A stretch of DNA of 64,000 nucleotides, from positions 71,085 to 135,084 of the forward strand of contig BCJJ01000010.1 in assembly GCA_039545355.1 (NCBI GenBank), written 5' to 3'. The notes under the pieces were generated by a model, which searched no databases, was not told the DNA's origin, and saw only the letters and a program-made list of their open reading frames with translations. How positions within the stretch are numbered: the stretch's first letter is position 1; each line of letters opens with the position of its first letter. Shown one piece after another: positions 1 through 9,601 of this stretch. The position numbers and the translations under genes were made by a program. The DNA comes from Trichosporon coremiiforme (lineage: Eukaryota > Basidiomycota > Tremellomycetes > Trichosporonales > Trichosporonaceae).

Positions 1-3000
1 CCGCGGCCACCGGCGCCGAGGCCACCACCACGGTTACCGAACGAGTAGTCGTCGTCGCGATCGCGGTGGTCGCGGTGGTCAGTGCCGTCGAGGGCGTTGC
101 CGTACTTGTCGTCAGAGCTGCGGCCGTAGCCACCGGCACCGGTGCGGCCCTGGGTACGCTGGCGGTCAGTGTCGCGGTTGCGGTCGTCGTCGCCGCCGTA
201 GGGGGCAATGGCCTCAGTGCCGGTCGCACCGCCGCCGTGGCAGTGGTGCAGACGCTGGGGCTGGCCAACAACAGTCGTCTCCTGCTTGCTGCTGGTGTAG
301 CGGCCGGAGGTGTCGTGTGGGTAGTCGGCGGCCGAGTCGCCAGTGTAGCTGTCGCCGCCGGCGCCGCCGGCGCCGACACCGCTCACGCCGCGCTGGCCAC
401 GGCCCGAGGAGCCGTAAGCGCCAGCTCCGGTAGTACCGGAGGTAGAGGTGGTGCCACGGGTGCCCTGGCGATCAGAGTCGATGCCGTACTGCTGCGCGAC
501 CTCGTCGGCGCGCTGCTGGGCGCGGGCGGTAGATCCAACACCGCCGGTGGCGGGGGTATGGGTGGAGCGCTCCTGGGCGTCGTAGAACTGGTCGTCGTCC
601 GAGTCGCCGTCGCGGTGGCGGCGAGAGGCGCCGTAGGCACCAGCGCCGGCGAGGGCACCGGCTCCAGCGCCGAGGGCGGCGTTACGACCAGTGTGCGACT
701 GGTTGCGGTACGTCGAGCGGTTGTAGCCGTCGTCATCGTAGCGACCAGAGATACCGCGCTGGTTGCGGCCGTATGAGGACTGGTTGTAGTCGTCGTCGTC
801 GTCGTAGCGGCCCTGGGTGCCGCGCTGGTTGCGGCTAGAGCTGAAGCCGGAGCCACGGTTGTAGTCATCGTCGCCGTAGCGGTCGTAGCGGTTGCCGCTG
901 CCGAAGCCAGAGCCACCACGGTTGCCAGAGCCGTAGCGCTGGTTGTCGTAGCGGTCGTCGTAGCGGTCGTCGTAGCCGCGCTGGTTGTTGCCGTAGCGGT
1001 CGCTGTCACGGCCGAAAGCGGCGGTGCCGCGCTGGTTGCCCGAGCCGGGGTAGTTGCGACGGTTGTCGTAGTCATCGTCGTCGTCGTCGTAGCGGTTGTT
1101 GCCACGGCGGCCGGCGGCGTAGCCTCCAGCAGCACCGGCGCCGGCGCCGAGGGCACCAGCACCGAGAGCGCGGTTGCGGTTCGACGACGACCGGTTGTAG
1201 TCGTCATAGTCGTCGTTGTAGCGACCCGAGGTACCACGCTGGTTGCGGCCGTAGCCGGAACGGTTGTAGTCATCGTCCTCATCGTAGCGGCCAGAGGTTT
1301 TGCGGCCACCCTGGAGCTCGGCAGGGTTGGCCCAACCACCGGCGCCGGCGATGTTGCGACCGACGTTGCGGTTGCGGTTCGCGGACGAGCGGTTGTAGTC
1401 ATCGTCATCGTCGTCGTAGCGACCGCCGCGCTGGTTACGGCCGTAGCCAGAGCGGTTGTAGTCGTCGTCGTCATCGTCGTAGCGGTTGCCACGGTTGACG
1501 CCACTGGAGATGCCGAGAGGAGTGCTGCCGGCATTGGAGCCGATGCGGCGCTGCTGGTCGGAGTCGTCGATGTAGCGGCCCGACTGGGGGTCGTACCTCT
1601 GCGACTGCTGGGCGATGGGGCGGCCCTGGCTGTCGTAGGCACTCGCGGCGCGAGAGCCACGGACAGTGCTCCAGCTGCCGTCGGGGTTGCGCTTGCGCTC
1701 CTCGTGCTCGGCAGCGAGGTAGGCGGCACCGGCACCGAGGGCGCCACCGGCGCCAGCGCCCATCAGCGCGTTGCGACCGGTGTGGTCGTCGTCGTAGTCG
1801 TCCTGGCTACGAACGCCGGTCTGGCGGTTGTAGCCGCGGTCGCCACGACTGTCGCCGCGGTTGTAGTCGCGATCGCGGTCGTTGCCGGAACCCGAGTAGA
1901 TGGCACCGGTGGCACGGTTGTCGCGACCAGAGCCGGGATAGTTCTGGCGCGAGTCGCGGTCGTCGTAGCGGCCCGACTGGTTGCGGCCGGTCTGGCCGGT
2001 CTGAGTACGACCAGTGCCGGTCTGGTTCTGATTGCGGCCAGACTGGTTGTAGTGGTGGTCGTCGTCGTCGTCGTGGCGGTGGCGTCCGGCAGCGTAGCCA
2101 CCAGCGGCACCTGCACCGGCACCAGCAGCACCGGCGCCGAGGGCGCGGTTGCGGTCGCGGTGGTCGTCGTGGTCGTCGTAGTGGCCCGACTGGTTGTAGC
2201 CACGGCCGGACTGGTCGCGGTCAGAGTAGGTGCGCGACGAGTCTTTGTAGCGGCCCTGGGTGCCCTGCTTGTCGTTGTTGTTGGTAGAGATGAACTGACC
2301 GGTGTGAGGGTCGACGCGGCCGTCACGCTGGGAGATCTGGTGACCGTCCTTGTCGTAAACGGCCTGGTGGCCCTTGTCGCCGTGGCGGGCGGCAGCGGCG
2401 CCACCGGCGGCACCGGCAGCAGCACCAGCACCAGCGCCGACGGCGGCGGCAGTGCCGGCACCGTGGCCCGAGTGGTCAGAGACACCACGCTTGCCCTGGG
2501 TCGCCTGGGTACCCTGCTGACCCTGCTGACCCTGCTGGCCAATGACGCCAGAGCCGCCCTTGGGGCGACCGTCAGAGTCGAAGAAGATCTCACTGCCAGG
2601 CTGCTCGACGTAGCGGCCAGTGTTCATGTCAAGGACAGAGGTCTTCTCCTTGATAGGCTTGCCAGTCTTGCCGTTGATGAGAGTCTTGGTCTCAATACCA
2701 CCGTGGGTGGTGTACGAGCCGTCGGGGTGGACAGTGCGGTCCTCGGAACGGTGGGTTGCGACATAGTTGGCGCCGTCGGCCGAGGGGAGGAACTTGGCAC
2801 CGCCGGCGGCAGTGCCGGCTGCGTGCTTGACGTGGTCCTTGTCCCAGTTGCCCTGGTTCTCGTACTTGCCCGTCTTGGGGTCGAAGACGGCACCAGTGCC
2901 CTGCTTGCCCTGCTGACCGTGGCGGCCGGCAGCGTAGCCACCGGCAGCGCCAGCAGCGGCACCAGCGGCACCGGCACCGAGGGCGGCACCGCGGCCGCTG

Positions 3001-3060
3001 TGGTTCTGCTGCTGAGCGTAGCGGGGGTCGTTGGTGTCGACGCCGCGGCCACCGGCACCG
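1..3060 (-). repeat. Gly/Ala and Tyr/Arg/Asp repeat region encoding the HAM1 tail
   Basis: Imperfect coding repeats. Six Gly/Ala modules of the ALGAGAAGAGAGAAGGYAAG kind lie at about 2925-3000, 2395-2475, 2085-2155, 1710-1785, 1110-1180 and 615-695. Between them are many copies of a short unit rich in Tyr-Asp-Asp-Asp-Asp-Tyr-Asn-Arg and Gly-Arg-Asn-Gln-Arg-Gly. The same frame is open throughout, so this is coding, not satellite DNA. Confidence 0.8.
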
Positions 3061-5580
3061 CCAGCGGCGATATTCTGAGCGGTCTGGTCGGCGCGCAGGT
3101 TGTGGCGGGTACCGGCAGCGGTACGCTCGCGAGGCGGGACAATGGTGAAGGCGTCCGAGTGCCAGGTGGGACCCTGGTGGGCGCGGCGCTGCTGGTAGAG
3201 AGCCTTGTTGGTGATCGAGTCCGGAGCCCTGTCGACGCCCTGGGCGGAGAAGAGCTCCTGGTCGGGCGAGGTGACGATGGCGAACTGAGCGTTGCGCTCG
3301 TCTTTCTTAGCCTGGGCCTTCTCTTTGTTGGCTTGGGCGGAGCGCTTCTTGTGCGTGTAGAGCAGCTTCAGCGCGTCCTGGCGCGAGACACCGTCAGTGT
3401 CCTTGGCGTCGGCCATGGTGTTGCGGACAGAGACGAGCTGCTCGTCGACAAACTCGAGGCCGGAACGGATAGCGTCATTGATCGCCTTAGAGATGGCCTT
3501 CTTGATAGCAGCCGTGGCCGCAGGCTTGATGAACTTGTACAGCGTGTCGTGCTTGGTGTCACGGAGCTTGAAGGAGAGGTCGTCGACGTCAGTCTTGACA
3601 TGGCCGATGCGGTAGACCTCGTCGCGCCTGGTCGGGCGGATGACCTCGATCATAATGTCGACGCTGATACCATTACCCGAGACGACGACATCAGCGAAAC
3701 CACTGTCGGAGAGCTTGGGGAAACCCGACTTCTTGCGGAAAGCAAACTTGACGTCGCGGATGTCGGCCTGGATCTGGCTGAGCGAGATGCGCACCGTGTT
3801 GTACGACTTGTCACCGATCTGCTGGTACGGCGAGAACGAGAAGCGGTTGCGGTTGTCAAAGTCGATTATGTTCGGGAACAGGTTCGGGCCCGAGAGCACG
3901 ACGTTGTCGACGACGAGGTCGAGCTTGTCGTCGGTGTACTCGGCACGCGGGATTGGGAAGTAGCCCAGGTGACGGATGAGCGAGGGCAGGATGACCTGGC
4001 GGATGTCCTGCCACAGCTCGGGCTTGAAGGTGAGCTTGCCGTCGCCGTCGAACAGGAGGTCCTTGGTGAGACGGTGCCAGTCCTCGCCGAACTGGTGGTT
4101 GAGCTCGTCCTGGTCGAACTCCTTGAGCCAGCTCGAGAGCTGGTCGAAGAGGTTGTCCCAGTGGCCTTTGTACTTGCCCTGGAAAAAGTCGCGGCCCTGG
4201 TCGACGAGCTGCTGACCCTGCTGGTCCGACTGGTCCTCGAGGATGTAGCCGGGCTTGAGGAGGACAGCGCGGACGTACTTGGAGACGTTGGACCACCACT
4301 GGCGGAGCTGGGGGTCGTTCTTGGCGTCGGTGTAGAGCTCGTCGACGGCGTCGCGGACGCCGGTGAGCGGCGTGTTGTTGGCGAAGCGCTCGAGGATGGT
4401 AATCCAGTCCTCGGTGACGCTCTGGACCTGGTTGTTGGAGCCGGCACCCTGGGCGGCGCCCTTGGTGACGCTGGCACCGTGGGCCTGGTACTTGTCAAAG
4501 GTGTCGAGCAGCCAGGTCATGGACTCCTCGTACTGGGGCTCCTGCTGGAGGTCGACAACGGCCTTCTTGAGGCGCTGGACGAAGCGCTGGCGGCGCTCCT
4601 CGGGGAGGACGTCGCTGACAGTGTCCTTGGCGTGGCCCTTGATCTCAGATCCGGCCTGAGACGCCTTCTGCTTGGCGTGCTGCTTGCGCTCGTCCTTGTT
4701 CATGCCACGCTGGGGGTCGCTGGCCTGGGCCGACTGGGGAGCCTCATCAGCGGTCTTGTCAACGTGCTGGAGCTGCTCGTCGCTGGGAGCAGCGCGGTCG
4801 GCAGCGCGCGAAGCGCCAGTAGCGAAGAGCTGGCGTCCAACGACGCCGGCATCCTTGACGAGCTTGCGGACCTCGCCGTTCGACAGGAACAGCTTGACGA
4901 GAGTCTTAATCTCCTGAGCGGCCTTCTTGCCGTCGTCCTTGACGGCCTGCTTGTTCGCCGAGTCGGCACCGCCGGCTTCACCGCCGGCCTTGATGTCGTC
5001 GCGGAATCCCTTGTTGTCGACGTTGGCCGAGGCATAGATCGTGTCCTGGATCAGCTCGTCGGGATTCTTGGCGGCGACGATCTCGCGCGATGTGCCGATG
5101 ATGTCGCGGAAGTCCTCAATGAGCTGTTGGCCCGCGGGCGAGAGCTTGCTGAGGTCGATCGGGCTGTTGTCCTCGGCGTAGGCGAGGGTCGAATCGATCT
5201 GGTTGTTGTCGGGAAGGTTGCTGCCACGGTCAGCCACTCTGCCTCGGCTCCGAGCGATTGCGATCCATGATCCACAATCCACGATCCAACGCCATGGCGT
5301 GGACGACTCACCCATTCATAAACGCCTGAATGACACCGTAGAGCTTGAGTTTCTTGTTTACATCTCTGTGCTTGTCCTGCGTGTTCGAAGCGACAGTGAC
5401 CTCCCCTTTGGAGGGGTTGGCGCTGACGCCGCTGTGAGTTTGCACTGCAGGGCGGTTAGCTCTGACCTCTGCTCGCGACTGGTATCTCCGAGGCTACCGG
5501 GGGCCGAGGACACTTCGGCGACTCCTCGGCGACCTCTCGGCGATGGATGGCTGTCGCCTGTCGCCAAGCTGACACTCACT
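1..5580 (-). CDS. HAM1: HAM1-like protein (HAM1_N/HAM1_C) with giant repetitive C-terminal tail, partial at left edge
   Basis: Exons read 5' to 3' on the minus strand are 5580 (one base), 5444-5312 and 5220 to below 1; no stop is reached, so the C terminus is missing. Residues ~30-730 match the fungal HAM1-like family (formerly DUF5923/DUF4449): the start of the family domain reads VNKKLKLYGVIQAF and continues NGNLPDNNQID, and the later part holds the lipid-binding-like fold region (for example VVDNVVLSGPNLFPNII near 3890). From residue ~760 to beyond 1780 the protein is low complexity: Arg/Tyr/Asp/Asn/Gly-rich blocks (RYDDDDDYNRSGYGRNQRG type) alternate with Gly/Ala modules. In Cryptococcus, HAM1 affects cell fusion and capsule; here that role is inferred. 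The start ATG appears to be split A|TG by a 135-nt intron (5579-5445) with a GTGAGT donor and GCTAAC branch site. The only other in-frame ATG upstream of the domain core, at 5319, would remove conserved residues. The family call is firm; the start is moderately so. Confidence 0.85.
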
Positions 5581-5634
5581 GGCAAAAGGATATGTGAGTG
5601 TACGATGGGGAGACGCTCTTCCCGCCCGCTAACA

Positions 5635-5640
5635 CTTATA
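5635..5640 (-). promoter_or_regulatory. Candidate TATA element of the HAM1-like gene
   Basis: The minus strand reads AAATATAAGTG here, 55 bp upstream of the proposed first exon end at 5580. The spacing fits a TATA box with a short non-coding leader. Inferred from sequence and position only. Confidence 0.35.
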
Positions 5641-7804
5641 TTTGTATGACGCTGTATGACGACGGTACCTCGGGGGGGGAAGAAGTGGAGTGGTCCGAGG
5701 TGCTGCTGCGTCTGGCAGCAGCTCTCAGTATGGGAACTCGCCCAGCATGCTTGGAGCCAGCCCGCAGGTGTCCACATAGAGACGCGAAGACGTCATAGCT
5801 GCCTCGTCCCCTGCCACTTCCCTTCCAGGTCCTCTTGTCCCTAGGGGCCAGACGCTGTGTCCGCTGGGTGAGCTGGTTAATACCATCTACCATACCCACC
5901 TAACAAGCACGGCAAGTGGATGTCAGGCAGGCGCGCGGAGGGTTCGGCAGCGGGCACGGCGGGGACGGAGGGCAGGACGGAGGGCAGGGTGGTGAGAGTC
6001 GTGTCGGTCGTCCCAAGAAATCAATGAGGGTATGATGTCATTGCCAACTTGACCTCTGGGTCGTCATCCCCTGCTCCTTCATGCGTGCTTTCCGTGCTTA
6101 CCCCTGCATTCCGTCTTTCGTGCTGCCATTGCGCGTATGCATTGGCACGCACGGCGGAAGTCTGGGGATCGCGCAGCCGCGCACGCATGCATCCACCTAT
6201 CTCCTGCTACGAGTGTCGATTAAGGACGTTGGGAGAGGCACACGGCCAACAAGACGTCCAAAATGGACCAGCCCTGAGGTCCTCATTTTGCAGCGCAGCA
6301 ACGACAGTGCACACACGCGGTGGACGCGGCGCACGCGGCGTCGTGTACCCCAGCTGAGGCGGGTCGGAGACTTGCCGGATCTGGCCAAGCCAGGCCATTG
6401 GTACCATTGGTACTACCAGGGTGTGAGACTGTCTCCGAGCAGAGAGAACTGTCAGTGTCACCCAGCCTCATGAGCCTCGAGCCTGGACGTTCTTTCGAGC
6501 TCGTTACGACCGCGCTCCGCCTGGCGATCTGGGGAGCCTCGTCGCGATTCCAGATGCGCTCATCTGGCATGCCAGCCCGCCAGAATGCATGCCGCCGTGC
6601 GCTAACCTCGGCTCGAGAGGCCCAACGTCGATGGCCCCACTGTGGACGACGCGGGATCACGGGCCGAGAGCCAGCGGGGCCACGGAACCTGCCCACGCTG
6701 TCTTCTTTCCTTCAGTCCAGACCGCGCTGGGCTGCTTGCTGATTGGTGCAGTGCATGCATCGTGCTATCCTCGCGCTTTTCGACGGGGACAGCACGCATC
6801 CAGTGATCGAGGGCACGACCGACGAGACCGAGAGCCCACTTCGAAGCCTAACCCGCCTATGACGCCATACCTCGTCTTGCTGGGTGAGGTACGCACGATG
6901 GTCCACTTGCACTCTGGCCGTTGTCGGCGTTGCAGAGAGAAAGACGGGAACGCCGGGGCCACAGCGTCCCGATGGCGCTGGTATGATGATGCTGGCATTG
7001 AAACAGCGGGCACGTTTCTGATGAGCCTGCGCTCCTCGCTTCCTTGAAAGCTCCGAGGATCGACGCCGCACGCGCGCCGCTGCAGCTGGCGCCACTGACG
7101 CGCGCCGCAGCCGCACCTTGCCGCAATCTCCGAGATCTGCAGGCTGAGTAGGCAAGCATGATGCGTCACTGATGCTCCCCGCTCTTGACGAGCATGGCCA
7201 ACCGCTGCATGTAGAGCGCATGGAAGACAGGGGAGAGGTGACTGCCAATTAACCCGGCAGTGACGGGTCGCGATGTCGTCATAGACGGCTGCGCCTGACT
7301 TTGCTCTGACTTTGCGGTTCAGCTTGATTTCTGCTGTTTCAACAGGCTGCTGCAAACGTCATAGCCGGCTGACGACGCTCGATGCATGGTGGGCTTGCTT
7401 CACCGTGGATCGTCTCAGACGTCTGGGTGCGGGTGAGCGGCGAACGGGTGAGTTTCTTCGCCAGATTCGGAGCTGCTCCGGTCTGATTTCTGGGCAGGCG
7501 AACGGTTCGGCCAGGGGCCGCGAGCATCGCACACTTTCATACTAGTGGCAGAATCGGCCCGCGGCATGGGCCGGTGTTCGTCTATCTGTGTATGTGTGCA
7601 TTGATGCGTGCTAGTATTACTGAACGGTGCTTGATATGTGTGTCTGCGGTCAGGCACATGAGCTGCCTGCGGGGCAGCTCGGGCAGCGGAATCGGTGCTG
7701 GCCCTCCGAGTCTTCAGACACAAGCCCGCGCCCAGCTTTCGTCGTGAGCGACGGCCGAGTCCATCTTAACAGCGGGCTCGCTGCTTGCTTCACTCGCGGG
7801 GCAT
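5641..7804. other. Intergenic, no gene seen
   Basis: This stretch holds the upstream region of the HAM1-like gene and, at its right end, the 3' end of PCP1. Open frames on both strands are short, overlap each other and show no family motif or consistent splice pattern. Confidence 0.5.
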
Positions 7805-9281
7805 TCATGTCCTCCAGGTCCGCTTGACAGCTCCCATCTGGTCGCGCAGCCAGTTGAACCACTCCTTCCCGACGTAGAAGTAGAAGATGCCGAACATAGC
7901 TCCGCAGAAGTGCGCGACGTGGTCAAACATCTTCCATCCCCTCAGAATGCCGACGACGTCGAGAGCAATCATGCCCGCGACACCGAGGCCGATCGGGATC
8001 TGGAAGAAGGGCAGGAAGATGATGCTGACATGGCTGTTCGGGAACGCGAGCGCGACCATGGAGAGCATGGCGTAGATGGCTCCACTGGCGCCGAGGGAGG
8101 GGAGGATGGCGTTGTGCGCCGCGAGCGCGTTCGCGGGGCTGAGACGCGCCGGAGAGAGCAGCGCGCGCATCAGGCGCGGCAACCGCACAACATTCGTGAA
8201 CAGGTGCGAACCCAACGAGGCGGCGAGACCAGCGACGGCGAAGAAGGCGAGGAACTGGGGCACGTCGTCGCACGTTGGGAGCGAGTAATCGTTCTGGGCG
8301 AGGTAGACGTAGGCGGCGTTTCCGAAGGAGATGAGCGCAATGCCGTTGAACGCAAAGTGCCACAGGTCCTTGTGTGAAACGACGCTGGTCAGCATAGTGG
8401 TGCAGGAGCGCAGCTCGCCGCCGCGGAACACGACGGGGAAGTGCGTGAACCACTTGCGCATAAAGGGCTGGAAGCGCCTGACCTGCCAAGCGAGGAAGAC
8501 GGGGATCATGATTGAGAACAAGATGCCGGGGCCGCGCGACGAGGGAGGCTGGTTCAGCTGCCACTCCTTCACCATGATGTACGTCCGGAGGATGGGCACG
8601 GCGATAAAATTGGGCAGGAACGACAGCGAGTCCTTCAAGCGCTCGACGGTCTGTTGCGCCTCAGCGGCCAGTGACCGGCGCTTCGTGCGGTTGATCTCGC
8701 CGTTCGAAGGCGTGAAGAGCGAGTAGCTCTTGACCTGCGAAATCCAGTACGCAGTCTCCTGGTTCGTGTACCAGGCCGCGAAGGCGAAGGCGAGGAGCGA
8801 GAAGACAATGGAGAACTGATGTCAGCGGCCGCTTAGCGTGTGGATTACAACTGGGTTACGAAGACCAGCAGGACGTGCACTACTCAGCTGACTTCTTTCT
8901 ACTCACCACAATCGGGACAAGAATACTCGGCTCAGGCAGAGCACCCGCCTCGGCGGCACCTTGGATCGGAATCGCGATGCGCTTCGGCCTGATGCGTCCC
9001 AAGCGTTGGAGGACGGCAGATGAGGACGAAAACGTTCTTCCGGCAGAACGGAGCGGGAAAACAGATCGAGAAGTCTTGACACCGAGACCAAATGAGGCTC
9101 CAGACCGTGCGCGGAGCTCAGAAAGAATGGACGAGGGCCCTGTTCTCGCAGAGTGGGTGCTCAGGCTGCGGAGCGCGCCGACAGGAGCCGCACGCAGTGG
9201 TCGGAGAACCGACGCCGTTGGCGCGGACGCTCTCGCGCCGAAACCGAGCCCCACGGCGAGGAGGCCTGATCGGAGGAGCAT
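7805..9281 (-). CDS. PCP1: Mitochondrial rhomboid serine protease (Pcp1/Rbd1/PARL family)
   Basis: Two exons, 9281-8907 and 8815-7805, give 461 residues; the 91-nt intron has a GTGAGT donor and a CTGAC branch site. Pcp1-type rhomboids sit in the inner mitochondrial membrane and cleave single-pass substrates such as the dynamin Mgm1/OPA1. The N terminus (MLLRSGLLAVGLGFGARAS, then Arg/Ser-rich) looks like a mitochondrial presequence. The rhomboid core shows HFAFNG, then LGASGAIYAM with the catalytic Ser near residue 370, and DHVAHFCGAMFG with the catalytic His near residue 427, so the dyad is intact. An ATG upstream at 9422 is in frame, but the start at 9281 begins directly with the presequence and is preferred. 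Substrates are inferred from the family. Confidence 0.9.
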
Positions 9282-9601
9282 CTGGATGGGGTGGGAGGGT
9301 GAGTGGAAAATGTCAGGAGAACCGGGTTGATCAAAGTGGAGGCAGACGGTGACGGCTGGTGGAGGTCCGAGTTCATGTTCGCCGCCGCCGCCGAACCGCG
9401 TCAGCCATAAGGAGACAGACAAAGTGGCGGTGGCAAAAAATGAAATGTTCCAAAGTCCACATTGATTGCATGAAAGAAAAGTCCAAGGGTATACACAGGA
9501 GGAAAGTCTATGCCAGAATCAACGGCCTAAGGTAGTCTGTACAGTCTACGGGATGGAATCGTTGCGCTGTCGTGTCATTTCGTCGCGTCTAAGGTTGTCC
9601 T
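9282..9601. other. Intergenic, PCP1 upstream and amylase 3' region
   Basis: About 320 bp between the PCP1 start and the amylase stop. No gene or clear element was recognised. Confidence 0.5.

Noticed and set aside
383..2593. Thr/Ala/Ser-rich frames on the minus strand (383-1747, 1763-2593)
   Set aside because: These are the wrong frame of the repetitive HAM1 tail; the frame continuing from the conserved domain has no stop through the whole region.
1704..5270. Open frame of 1188 codons on the + strand
   Set aside because: It lies exactly antisense to the HAM1-like gene, whose family motifs fix the minus strand as coding. Codon bias toward C/G at third positions removes stops from the opposite strand.
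5358..5777. 139-codon minus-strand frame upstream of the HAM1 domain
   Set aside because: It is out of frame with the conserved domain and crosses the proposed first intron.
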